Source of the DNA: Pyropia yezoensis
Taxonomy: Eukaryota > Rhodophyta > Bangiophyceae > Bangiales > Bangiaceae
Assembly (NCBI GenBank): GCA_009829735.1
Contig: CM020618.1
Span: 19,205,346-19,269,345, forward strand
Reading direction: 5' to 3'
Length of the DNA stretch: 64,000 nucleotides
Shown here: positions 53,393 through 62,561 of the stretch, one piece after another
How the letters are laid out: every line of letters begins with the position of its first letter
How positions within the stretch are numbered: position 1 is the first letter of the stretch
Position numbers and translations under genes: made by a program
Notes under the pieces: model-generated
Database searches by the model: none
The model's input: only the letters and a program-made list of their open reading frames with translations
What the model was told of the DNA's origin: nothing

Positions 53393-56300
53393 TCACGTTG
53401 AAGGAGGGCAAGTGGGGTCGATATCATTCCGGGCGCAGTATGCCCGGACCTTCTCAGCGGGAAGGTCCTCCACGTATTCCCACGTATCATCCTTGGCCTT
53501 ATAGCCGAACCAACGCACCCTCAACATGGGGCGGTTAGTGTCCTCATCCCACCCGTGGTCGATGAACTTATCGAACACGTACTCCTGCGGGCCCTGTTTG
53601 GCCGCAGGTAGCGAGGGCAGGCGCCACGCTTGCAGCGCACGCGCCCAAGCTGGGTCGCCTGCAGGAGGTGGTGCAACGTTTACCACGTCCTGTCCGTTTA
53701 CTGTGCGGACCCCATCGTCACTTTCGATGGTGAACCGCCGTCCATCTGTACGAAGGACCTGGTATGGCCCCTTCGTCTGGAACACCAACTTACCCCTAGT
53801 TGGGGTGTGTGAGTGAGCCAGTACGCAGTCACCCTGCTCGGGGACGTGCTTGGCGTTACGCACCTTTTTGTCAAAAGTACGCTTGTAGCGCTTTTGCGCT
53901 TCGTCCATCTCAGCCCTGACTTTAGGGATGAGTTTTTCGAGCCTAGCAGCGAACTCCGCCTTACTCTCAGTGGGAGTAGGTGCACTGCCATCGGCCTCCC
54001 TAATTGGGAGCGGCCGCCGCACGGCAATAGACCGCACGCGACAAGGGGTCACAAAAGCGAGGGGTACTTCCCCGGTAGATGAGTGAACCTGCGAATTGTA
54101 GGCAGTCGTAAGAATAAAAATGTAATGGTCCCACGTTTTCACGTGCTCACTCACATAGTGGCGCAGCTGCCGAACATTAGTTTTGTTGAAGCGCTCCACC
54201 TGCCCATTAGTTTGTGGGTGGTAGGGGGTGGCATAGTTTGCCTGAACCCCCAACATATCCAGCACTCCCTGAAACAGTACGGACGCAAATTGCGGTCCAT
54301 TGTCCGATAGTGTACTGTCCGGGATGCCATACGCGGCAACCCAGTGATCAAGGAAGGCTGACACGACCGACATGGCCGTGATCTCTGCCAGAGGGATCGC
54401 TCGCGTAAGTTTCGTGAAGCAATCGCAGATGACCTGGAGGTACTGGTTGCCCTCCTCGGTAACTGGCAGGGGCCCAAGGATGTCCATTGCCAACGCGGCA
54501 AAGGGCTCCTTGGCCGGGAACAGTAACATAGCCGTAGTGGGCCGCCGTTCCATCAGACGGTTCTGCGCACAACTTGTGCAGGCAGCCACCCAACTGTAGA
54601 TGTCCACCACCATGGACGGCCAGTAGTACCTGGTCCTCAGGGTCTGGTACAGTTTACTAGACCCCAGGTGTCCACCTGTGGGAGCGTTATGCTCCCTCTC
54701 AAGAATACTGCTCTTGAGGGATGCGGGGACGACAAGTTGTTCGGTCCCCTGAATTACCCCCCTCCTCAAGAGGAGCCCATCGTCTCCGATGAAGAACCGC
54801 GTCTCCGCCACCGTATCCAGCGTATCCCTCTGCGACTTGCAGGAGGAGTCCTCGGCCTGGGCCTTCACCACCTCGTCCAGGGACAGGGGCAAGTACTTCT
54901 TGTTCCCTGGCGCCTCAGGGTCCAACGCCTGACCCGAGCGCGTGACTACCCCCACGATGGGGATGTCATCGTCGACTGAGTAAGTGTCCAGCCCCTCGGT
55001 AGGTACCCGAGAAAGGCCGGAGGCAAGGGCATGTTGCCTGCCAGGTCGGTACTCAGTATCAAAGTTGAAGGGTGCCAGTCGCACCCTCCACCTGTTGAGG
55101 CGGGTGTTCGTGCAATCCGTCTTGAAGATGAACTGCAACGCGCGGTGGTCACAGCGGATGAGGAACTTCTCACCCTCTAGGTAGTGACGAAGTGACGTCA
55201 CCGCCCATACCACTGCGAGTCCTTCCAACGCGGTGACTCCATAGTTCTTCCCAGCCGAGTTCAGCCCCTTGCTGAAGTATCCTACCGGCAAGTATTCCTT
55301 GTCCGGCTGCTGCTGAAGAAACACACAACCAAGTTGGTCGTAGCTAGCATCCGCGTCTAAGATGTAGTGGCCTCTCAACCTGGGAATAGCCAAGATAGGG
55401 GGGTTCAGCAGTAGGTCACGAAGAATCTCAAAGGATTCCTGCTCCACCCGACATGGGGGAGGCAGGTTCTTCGGTAGCGTCGAGCTAACTAGCCCATTCA
55501 GCGGCTTCGCCACCTTGGCGAAGCCCTTGGTGAAACGTCGGTACACGTTACACATCCCGAGGAAGCTCCTCATCTGGGTCTGGGTCCGGGGGTACTGAGC
55601 CTTACGGATGGCCCTCAAGTTCTTCTGGTTGACACTGAGGCGCCCCGGACGGACAACATGTCCCAAGTATTCCACCTCCTGAGTGAAGAGGCGGCACTTG
55701 CTCGCCTTCAGTGACACACCGGCGTCAGCAAGTAGCTTGAACACCTGGCCAAGATGGCCATTCTGCTCCTCCGGACTTCGGGAGAGCACAATGATATCGT
55801 CTAAGTACTTAAGACAGATCTGCCACCGTACTCCGGCCAGATTCATGTCCATGGCGCGCTGGAAAGTTGCCGGCGCGTTGCACAGTCCAAACGGTAGTCG
55901 TTTGCACTGGTAGGTACCACAGTGACAGGTAAAGGTAGTTTTATGCCTGTCTTCCGGGGCAATGGGAATTTTCCAATACCCCGCGTTACAGTCTAGGGTA
56001 GAGAACACGTTTGCCTCCCCCAGAGAGTCCAGACAGTCGTCCATCCTGGGTAGGAAATAACTGTGCTTCACCGTGCTCTCGTTGAGCTTACGGTAGTCGA
56101 TACAAAACCGTGGGGTCCCATCAACTTTGGGGACAATGACCACCGGACTCGCCCACTCGGCGTTGCTGGCCTCAATCACATCGAGAGCCTCCATGCGAGC
56201 GACTTGCTCCTTGAAAAGGGCCCTTGAACGGGGCCCTCCCCTGTACGGTTGTTGGTGTATAGGGGGTGCACCGGGTTTCAACTCGATCCGGTGTTGGGTG

Positions 56301-57085
56301 GCTCTCATGAGTCCCAACTGACCATCCCACAACTTGTGATATTGGTCCATGAGGCGTTCAACTTGAACCCTCAACCTGGGTGGGACATTCTCCATGTTCA
56401 CATGAGGCCGAGGAGAGGCGGCCGACTTGGCTTGATGCTTCTCCTTTCCGGACGTCGGGTCGCTACTCGCGCCCGCGTTGAGGGTGACCGCTACTACTGG
56501 TCCCTCATGTTGGTCGATATAGCCGAACTTGGCTCCCGACTTGAAGTACTTGGGCGAAGAGCTCAGGTTCATCACCTGAACCCTCCACGGGACTCCAGCT
56601 TTGGAGTCCATCGTGCCAAGGGCAACATGCACTTGGTGCTTGCGAGCAAGACGGCGGTGAGGGTACACCAACCCGTTCCCCGTATAATCAGTTACAACGT
56701 CAACGTGCGCCACCGAGTTGGGGGGCAACGTGACCTTGCGGGCTAAACGCAGAGTAGCAGTAAACCCTTCTCTCACGGAGCAAACAGGCTTCGACTGTGA
56801 GACTGTCACAGGAGCCACAGACTTTCCCTTACCAAGGATGGGGATGGTCTCCCCATTTATCAACTTGACCCAATACTCAGGGCCACAAATCAGAGGCACT
56901 TGTGTTACAACATAAGGGGTACCCAGAAGCAGGGGTACCGATATATTCTCGACTACTCCATAGGTCACGTCGACCTCATGGGTTCCCAACCTAGTTGGTA
57001 GGGTCACGGCACCAACAATGGGAAGTACCCCACCATTGATGTCAATCAAATGGTCGGCCTTAGACCTCCAGCGTTGGAGCTTCAT
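53393..57085 (-). CDS. pol: Chromovirus pol: protease C-part, RT, RNase H, integrase, chromodomain
   Basis: 1,230 codons are open. The first about 110 residues complete the protease begun upstream. RT spans about residues 270-460 with PRFCIDYRKLNE, STLDCNAGYWKI, LPFGLCNAPATFQR and YLDDIIVLS (catalytic DD, about residue 427). RNase H spans about 570-690 with ILDADASYDQLG, TALEGLAVVWA and CDHRAL. Integrase has the zinc motif (HNAPTGGHLG ... CTSCAQN, about 795-850) and catalytic Asp, Asp and Glu in LAMDILGPLP, TLSDNGPQF and NGQVERFN. The C-terminal chromodomain (VRWFGYKAKDDTWEYVEDL, about 1168-1225) would target insertion to modified chromatin in this family. The frame continues upstream across a TAA (57,095-57,097) into the protease active-site segment. 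Confidence 0.92.
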   Translation of the reverse strand: MKLQRWRSKADHLIDINGGVLPIVGAVTLPTRLGTHEVDVTYGVVENISVPLLLGTPYVVTQVPLICGPEYWVKLINGETIPILGKGKSVAPVTVSQSKPVCSVREGFTATLRLARKVTLPPNSVAHVDVVTDYTGNGLVYPHRRLARKHQVHVALGTMDSKAGVPWRVQVMNLSSSPKYFKSGAKFGYIDQHEGPVVAVTLNAGASSDPTSGKEKHQAKSAASPRPHVNMENVPPRLRVQVERLMDQYHKLWDGQLGLMRATQHRIELKPGAPPIHQQPYRGGPRSRALFKEQVARMEALDVIEASNAEWASPVVIVPKVDGTPRFCIDYRKLNESTVKHSYFLPRMDDCLDSLGEANVFSTLDCNAGYWKIPIAPEDRHKTTFTCHCGTYQCKRLPFGLCNAPATFQRAMDMNLAGVRWQICLKYLDDIIVLSRSPEEQNGHLGQVFKLLADAGVSLKASKCRLFTQEVEYLGHVVRPGRLSVNQKNLRAIRKAQYPRTQTQMRSFLGMCNVYRRFTKGFAKVAKPLNGLVSSTLPKNLPPPCRVEQESFEILRDLLLNPPILAIPRLRGHYILDADASYDQLGCVFLQQQPDKEYLPVGYFSKGLNSAGKNYGVTALEGLAVVWAVTSLRHYLEGEKFLIRCDHRALQFIFKTDCTNTRLNRWRVRLAPFNFDTEYRPGRQHALASGLSRVPTEGLDTYSVDDDIPIVGVVTRSGQALDPEAPGNKKYLPLSLDEVVKAQAEDSSCKSQRDTLDTVAETRFFIGDDGLLLRRGVIQGTEQLVVPASLKSSILEREHNAPTGGHLGSSKLYQTLRTRYYWPSMVVDIYSWVAACTSCAQNRLMERRPTTAMLLFPAKEPFAALAMDILGPLPVTEEGNQYLQVICDCFTKLTRAIPLAEITAMSVVSAFLDHWVAAYGIPDSTLSDNGPQFASVLFQGVLDMLGVQANYATPYHPQTNGQVERFNKTNVRQLRHYVSEHVKTWDHYIFILTTAYNSQVHSSTGEVPLAFVTPCRVRSIAVRRPLPIREADGSAPTPTESKAEFAARLEKLIPKVRAEMDEAQKRYKRTFDKKVRNAKHVPEQGDCVLAHSHTPTRGKLVFQTKGPYQVLRTDGRRFTIESDDGVRTVNGQDVVNVAPPPAGDPAWARALQAWRLPSLPAAKQGPQEYVFDKFIDHGWDEDTNRPMLRVRWFGYKAKDDTWEYVEDLPAEKVRAYCARNDIDPTCPPST

Positions 57086-57094
57086 CTCCTTTGG

Positions 57095-57376
57095 TTATAG
57101 CGACTTGCGTATCAAGGAGGCTCCTGACCCGGTATCAAGTACGATATGGGCACAGCATGCACGGCCGGGGGCTGGTTGCACCCGTCCAGCCACCTGGAAG
57201 TTCTCACCCGTCAGCACCGCGATGACCCGACGTGGGTTTACGTTCTTGGGGAGTCCTACCCGAGGTGGGCGGACTCCCTTAGGTCGCCGCAGTATCCGGC
57301 AGGGTTGGTTCGTCCTCTTGACCCACTTGGCCGCGGCTGCCGTTGTCAGCTTAGGACGGCCAGCTCCAAAGGTCAT
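57095..57376 (-). CDS. Chromovirus protease N-part with active-site motif
   Basis: A short frame starts at ATG 57,376, overlapping the gag stop as ATGA, and ends at TAA 57,095. It contains the aspartic protease motif IVLDTGSGASLI near its end. The TAA is in frame with the downstream pol frame and lies a few residues after the active site, where the family has ordinary sequence. It is therefore most simply a nonsense mutation. The -1 relation to gag with an ATGA overlap is compatible with frameshifting or reinitiation. Confidence 0.75.
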   Translation of the reverse strand: MTFGAGRPKLTTAAAAKWVKRTNQPCRILRRPKGVRPPRVGLPKNVNPRRVIAVLTGENFQVAGRVQPAPGRACCAHIVLDTGSGASLIRKSL

Positions 57377-59315
57377 TCGTTTCCCGCCGACTTGGCGTCG
57401 GAATCCGAGGGCGAAGGGGAAGACGACGAGTCCGAGGACGACGTGTCCGCCCCCTCCGCCGAGGGTGTGGCGACCGCCACTACCGGTCGAGGTCCACCCT
57501 CGCGGCGTGAGCGTACTTCGTTCGTAGCCGACTTCTTACTCGAATTCTTAACGAGTTGTTGAATGCGTTTACTCAACATAGGGCAATCATATGCCCAGTG
57601 GCCATCGGAGTTGCAGTTACAACACCGATGGTCAGTTCTCGGAGGAGTCCTTCCGACTTGGGGAGTAGATGAGGTACCCTGGGAAGTTCCCACGGCAGCT
57701 ACTACCCTCTCCTTGCGGATTCGGCGTGCCTCTCGTAGCTCTCTGGCCTGGCGCGCCTCCTCTCGTTCCTTGGCCAACTCGGCCTGACGCTTCTGGCGTT
57801 GTTCCTCCCGCAACTTGCGGAAGGCCTCACCTCTGCGGTAGGCGAACCTAGCCAACTCGGCCAGTGTCGCCCGGGCAGTATTATGCTCCCGGGTCTCCAT
57901 ACGGACTGACCAATGGAGTCCCTCCACAAACCGACTCTTCACCATAGCTTGTGGATGAAGAAAGCCACAAAGATTGTTGAGCTTACAAATCCGCTCCGCA
58001 AAGGACAACTCGTCGTCAGTCTCTTCCTGGTGAGCTTGCGTAAGCTCCTCGACTTGAGAAGCCAACGCTGCTTCATCCACCATGGCTCCCAACAACCAGT
58101 TGAGGAGCTCCAAATAGGACGTCACCTGACCAGCGCCTCCACTTGAGGAACTGGGCATGACGGACATAAGTTCTGTCCGGAGGTCGCCCTTGGTAAACTC
58201 CTGTAGCATATAGAAAGCCATGCCTTCACTTATGGCATTGTCGTCACAGGCGTTTGTGAAACGACGTAGAAACTCAAAGACACGGAGGGGGGGAGTTCTA
58301 TCCCACTCTGGAGCCCAAAAGAGTGAAGTGCATTCTTCTTGGCAGGGCCCATGGCTCGGGCTTGAATAGGACCGTACGCCACCGACTTGATGTGGAGGGC
58401 GTAGGTCTCACAGTCAAAGATCCTCTGGTAGACCGTGTTGGCTACCTGGATCTTGGGCGGCACCTCACGTTGAGGGAAAAGCCGCTGGGGCAATGGGGTG
58501 AGTTTACCCGCAGTGCCTGTCGTCTGCCGCGGCGAGCTTGGTGTAGCCACCGGTGTTTCCGAGGGGAACTCCCCCGTGAAGGGCGTACGCCCGACCGAGA
58601 ATGGTATAACTCCCTCGTTGGGAGTGACAGGGGTCGCCCCCTGTGCGGGGCGACCCGAGACAGGCATAGGGAGGGATTCCCCCTGCGTCTGTGGGCTCGA
58701 AAGCCCCAATCCGGTCTGGACATTGAGACCATCTGGCAAACTCGCCACAATCTGATTCAGAATGGTATTTGTCATCGTGACCACCAGGTCCGGCAAAGTC
58801 TGCCGCAACACATTGGTCGCCTCCCGACGGACAGTTTCCGCGAGGAGTGGATTATCGACTCCAGTTGAGTCTCGGTCCGTCTCCGGGAGTCCACCTGAGG
58901 GGTAACCACGATCCTCAGGGGTCTCAACCGGGGGCATGGGCGCGAGCCCATCGCCGACCAACGGAGGTCCGCCGTCCTCCGAAAGCCTAGTTGGCGACGG
59001 CTCCAAGCCAAAGTTGGCTCCAACTCGAGTGGAACCCGCGGGGACAGTCCTCACCCCTTGGGACGTTCCCGTTACGTGTACCACACGGTGGCCAGACTTC
59101 AGCCCACCAACATCAGAAGGGTCACCCGAATGAACTCCCGACTGAGTCGGGGTGGCCTGTTGCCCGCCCGCACTTCCAGACCTACTGGCTTGGGGGACCT
59201 CTAGTCCCTCTGCGACCCCAGGTACACCTACCTGTGTCTCACCAGTATTCAAAGGCACTGAAGTGCGTGCGTCACCCGTGTACTCCCCGGACGACGGGGG
59301 GTCCGAACCGGCCAT
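57373..59315 (-). pseudogene. gag: Chromovirus gag with a one-base frame break
   Basis: The first ATG is 59,315 (start MAGSDPPSSGEYTGDARTSV). Residues 1 to about 300 are Pro/Ser/Gly-rich, then the capsid-like region begins. At the run of seven G on the plus strand (58,287-58,293) the protein-like reading passes to the -1 frame and continues with capsid-type sequence (EGMAFYMLQEFTKGDL and onward). A basic coiled-coil stretch (REEQRQKRQAELAKEREEAR) and a zinc knuckle CCNCNSDGHWAYDC (C-x2-C-x4-H-x4-C) follow, and gag ends at TGA 57,373. The break could be a one-base homopolymer deletion or a -1 slip on C CCC CCC. Deletion is more likely because it lies in mid-gag. Confidence 0.75.
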
Positions 59316-59414
59316 GTTGGCTAACGATCCGTATGACACGGTCCAAGTCCACCGTTCCTCTGAGACAGAGGGCCCCCTACACCCGGGTGCACCCGGAGGT
59401 AAAGTTTACCTCTG

Positions 59415-59432
59415 TCCCCTGCTGCTCCACCA
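59415..59432 (-). other. Primer-binding site of the chromovirus
   Basis: Two bases inside the 5' LTR, the minus strand reads TGGTGGAGCAGCAGGGGA, the expected complement of a tRNA 3' end (CCA terminal). The tRNA species is not identified. Confidence 0.6.
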
Positions 59433-59434
59433 AA

Positions 59435-59903
59435 TGTGGCAAAAACCACTCGCACACGCGACACCTAAGTTGGGGCGGTGCGCAAGGGCTGCCTCCCGTG
59501 TCGGGTGAGCAGGAAGAAGTGCAAGTCGCACACACGCTGACTCTGTTGTGGGGCAATCCCCCCACTATCAAACAAGAAGATGGTGTGTGGGCCAACAGTT
59601 TTTTGGTCGGGACGGGGAAGCAAGGCCAAGCCCAGCTGTCCCTCCCCTTATCCCCCTAGGGTCCCCTCAGAATCTCGCCACTCAGAATCTCCCACCCCTG
59701 CACCTGCCCACCGGGCCGCACGAAAATTCAAGACGATGAATGCAGAAAACCCGCAAATCCTTGTTGGATTTACTACAAAGCTAACTATCCCAAACTTAGG
59801 GAATATGGACCCAAATGCACGGGGAGGAACGGGTCAGGCTACGGGCCTGCCGCCCCTTGCATGGCACGTGCTGCCCCCCTACCTGGGGGTCAATACTGCC
59901 ACA
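59435..59903 (-). repeat. 5' LTR of the chromovirus
   Basis: 469 bp, the same tips as the other LTR. The primer-binding site abuts it on the lower-coordinate side, so it is the upstream LTR in element orientation. Confidence 0.92.
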
Positions 59904-59999
59904 AAAAGATCCATGTTGCCAGGAGTGGGTTCGGCAGGATCTGAAAGGAGGGGTCCCAGATAATATGACTCAGGTATGAGGCATGGGATGAGGGTGGAA

Positions 60000-60413
60000 A
60001 TCTTTACGCGCTGCTCATCTGCAAGACGCGTCAGAGATTGTGAAGGAGGAGTGGGATGCGGTGGAGCCATCAACCATGACCCACTGTTGGGCCAAGTCTA
60101 CCATTTTACCAGACGCCCATTCAATGGACGAGACTGTAATGCACGGGGACTACCGCGCAACATCGCGGTCGCTGGGCTCGGACGCTCTTCTATTGTATCA
60201 ATGATGGCGGGTTGTCGCTTTGGAGAGAGTGCGTTTGGCAACACCACAATGCCTGCAAGAGAGACAGCCGTGCAGAGTTGGTTGATGAGGGAAGATGACG
60301 AGTGCGTGAGGGCTGCAACTGCCGACGCGGTTGTGCTTAAGAGCGAGGGGGGGGCAGACAATGCGGACATGGAATGCAATGCTGGGTCTAGTGATGACAG
60401 CGACAATGAATGA
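60000..60413 (+). pseudogene. Displaced C-terminus of the pogo/Tigger-like transposase
   Basis: One plus frame reads LRAAHLQDASEIVKEEWDAV, then PSTMTHCWAKSTILPDAHSM. This is the typical pogo/Tigger ending (helix, E-x-W, V-x-P-x-T-x-x-x-CW). From about 60,200 protein character passes to a neighbouring frame ending in an acidic tail (AGSSDDSDNE) and a stop at 60,413. It lies just beyond the retroelement, on the same strand as the core transposase at 48.0-49.8 kb and inside the same terminal inverted repeats. The frame change may be an intron or decay. Confidence 0.55.
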
Positions 60414-60547
60414 CTTGCCATTTTTCCCTTTTTTCGCCGCCTGTGCACGGATGTGCGAACCCAATCCTCTGGAACTGGGGCAATGCTGGGGTGCAAGAGA
60501 GGGGGGGGAGGTGGAGGCGGTGCAGGGATCTCGCCAAGTCAGATGAA

Positions 60548-60730
60548 GTCGAATGGCTCGATAGATGGAGAGGTCGAGAGGTGGTGATTTCAAGTCCGTA
60601 GTTGGACGCTGCCTTGAGCAATCGACCACTGGCGTACAGTCCAGTTCGACCTCAGAAGCCTGCGATCGAGAGACCATGAACAGTCCTTTCCCAGTCAAAA
60701 AGAGCACGAACGCCAGGCAATCGAGGTTCT
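60548..60730 (+). repeat. TCGA-dense subterminal zone of the pogo-like element
   Basis: Seven TCGA tetramers occur in about 180 bp, just inside the right inverted repeat. The left end has a smaller cluster at about 47,370-47,402 (CTCGATCG twice). This resembles the subterminal zones of the unrelated 10.3-kb transposon. Confidence 0.5.
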
Positions 60731-60774
60731 TAGGCCAAAGAGTTTGACTGGAACAGGGGCTACAAAGTGCCCAA

Positions 60775-60801
60775 GGGTGCAATATAAGCGGATACTGATT
60801 G
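60775..60801 (-). repeat. Right terminal inverted repeat of the pogo-like element
   Basis: Read on the minus strand from 60,801 it begins CAATCAGTATCC. TA follows at 60,802-60,803. Confidence 0.7.
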
Positions 60802-61539
60802 TACATCTTTAGCCTTGTCCTTTCATCCGGACACGAAGACCGGTGTTTCAAAGGTTAATACATGCGACTGCACCGCAGCTACATATGCACACCAGCTGGG
60901 GGTGCTGCATACGTGCAGCGCCTTCCCCCTCCCAGCCACGGCCAGCTAAGCACGGTCTGCTGGCTTGAATCTTGTGTGGGAATAAATAACTGTATTGCAT
61001 CTGTTTCGAAAGTTTTTTCCACTTAGTTTGTCTGTTTGACCTGATGATCTGGTGGCGCACGCCCTCCGCGCACCGCATTCTAGCCACACCGCTCCACCTG
61101 CTCTGAGAAGGGACCCGACTCCTGCTACTGCAACTACACCGTCGCCGCCTACCCCTGCTGTACCCCTTCAGCCGATTTCCCTTCTTTGTACCAGAACAAT
61201 GGATGACTCAAGGATCTTTGGCCAACACGGCGATTCAAGGTACGTCGGAGCGATGGGACAAACGCCCATCCCATCGTTAACACGCGTGAAGCAACGTGAG
61301 TTTCTTCTCATTTTCTATGAGCGAGAGTACTGGCGTGGCCGGCGTACCGTTGCGCGCTCACTGCTGTGGGATACATTTTTCTTGTATAGCGCGTGCCTCA
61401 GGGGGTAATCGAACACACGGAGCTGACCTTTGAGCGCGCTCTCGATGATCACCGCCTGTCATATATTTCCCATCGCAGCGCTCTGGACGTTCTGATGAGC
61501 TCTGTAAACCAAGTTGTGACCCCACGCCCAGGAAAGCCC
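60802..61539. other. AT-richer spacer, no supported gene
   Basis: A plus frame at 61,052-61,408 has an uncertain protein-like middle (MDDSRIFGQHGDSRYVGAMG) but no domain. It may be an exon or remnant of the decayed element to the right. Confidence 0.35.
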
Positions 61540-62154
61540 CTCACTTTTGTCTGTTAGCCGTGTGGGGAGGCCTTTTTGTACCCCACGCGCGCTGTGGATG
61601 AGTACGTGAGCTCCCTTGGTGGGCACGCTGTCGAGCAGAGCGCACACAAGGTCGCCGCACGCTTGAGGAAGAGCGGCAACACCCAGCACCGCTACGTGCA
61701 CTCGTCGGGGATTGCTGTGGGGACGTGCAACCGCTCTGGTGTGCAAGCACGAGCTCCTGCCAAGAAGCGGCCGCAAGCAGTCTCACCCTGCGAGTCAACT
61801 CGTCACACCGGGTCAGCTGATGCACCTGCTAAGTACGCTCCTCAATCTTCCATCCTCCACTTATTGTGGACGGGTCCAGACGCGACCACAGAGAGACTGC
61901 CATGGAGTAAGCGAAGACAGGTGTGCGGTGGATGCCGTACTTCAGCTCTGAGGCAACTGGAGCGGGATAGCGCAAACCCTGTCGACGTGGCAGTGACCGG
62001 TGGGGACAAGACACCGTCTATTCAACACGTTCGGTCATCACCTTCTGCGCTGGATTTGCTAAGCACCAAGACCTCTGCCCAAGTGCCCTTCCGCACGGGC
62101 GCAGCCGCTGCCCCCCTCCCACACCGCGCTCCCTCCTACTCGACCTTCAATTAA
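61540..62154 (+). pseudogene. Decayed zinc-finger-like transposon fragment
   Basis: A plus frame reads LTFVC, a TAG stop at about 61,557, then PCGEAFLYPTRAVDEYVSSL onward. The C-x2-C-G-x-x-F spacing around the stop resembles a C2H2-type finger at the N-terminus of a transposon protein, with the stop replacing a finger residue. The frame then stays open to 62,154 with Ser/Ala-rich sequence. It may belong with the broken transposase-like gene at 62.56-64.0 kb. The family is not recognised. Confidence 0.3.
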
Positions 62155-62295
62155 CCGCATTTGCAACTCTTTCGTGGATTGGCGGACGTTGCCGTCTCTC
62201 GCTGGACCCCATCGTCGTGTACGGCGTCGGCGCAGCCGATGCCGTCGATTGGACCTCCCCCTAGCGAAACGTCTCGTGGCTCCCTGTGGAATAAC

Positions 62296-62380
62296 GAAAA
62301 AGTACATATCGGATAGTCGGAATCGAACCCGGGCCCTTGAGAACTAAGCGGAATGGCGCGCTCAAACCAATAGGCAACCG
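62296..62380 (-). tRNA. tRNA-like Pol III unit, probably SINE head or tRNA pseudogene
   Basis: On the minus strand an A-box-like TTGCCTATTGG (62,377-62,367) is followed 38 bases later by a B box GGTTCGATTCC (62,329-62,319), then TTTTT (62,301-62,297) as a Pol III terminator. A proper seven-base acceptor stem and anticodon stem are not found, so this is unlikely to be a functional tRNA. A tRNA-derived SINE or degraded tRNA is more likely. Confidence 0.4.
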
Positions 62381-62561
62381 GGTGAAATCCCTGACATCTC
62401 GGGCCAGATTTGGGGTTTTTGTCCCCATCTCATTACGAGTACCTACCGTTTTAGGTAAGCCAATCGGTGATTATGTACTATGCCACACTCCCCTGCCACC
62501 CATGGTGTTCCTTCCTAGGTGGGGCAAGCCTGCGGCGGGCGTGGGGTGGGAGATCTAGCGG

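Larger units (their letters stand above)
50534..59903 (-). mobile_element. Ty3/gypsy chromovirus, full length, minus orientation
   Basis: Two 469-bp LTRs (50,534-51,002 and 59,435-59,903) begin TGTGGCA and end TGCCACA. I count about 20 differences, so roughly 96% identity. Reading the minus strand, the order is 5' LTR, primer-binding site, gag, protease, RT, RNase H, integrase, chromodomain, an extra antisense gene, polypurine tract, 3' LTR. Flanking pentamers are AAACG on the left and AAAAG on the right, a near-match target-site duplication. Gag has one frame break, the protease has one stop and the antisense gene has two, so this copy is probably inactive. It sits inside the pogo-like element. 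Confidence 0.92.
47297..60801 (+). mobile_element. Pogo/Tigger-like DNA transposon, split by a nested retrotransposon
   Basis: The left end begins CAGTCAGTATCC immediately after TA (47,295-47,296). The right end, read on the minus strand, begins CAATCAGTATCC next to TA (60,802-60,803). The match continues through TTATAT and GC-x-CCC for about 27 bases. CAG-type ends flanked by TA are typical of the pogo branch of Tc1/mariner. The transposase lies at 48,048-49,790 and its displaced C-terminus at about 60.0-60.4 kb on the same strand. Removing the 9,370-bp chromovirus leaves an element of about 4.1 kb. A TCGA-rich zone (60,548-60,730) lies inside the right end. Confidence 0.7.
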
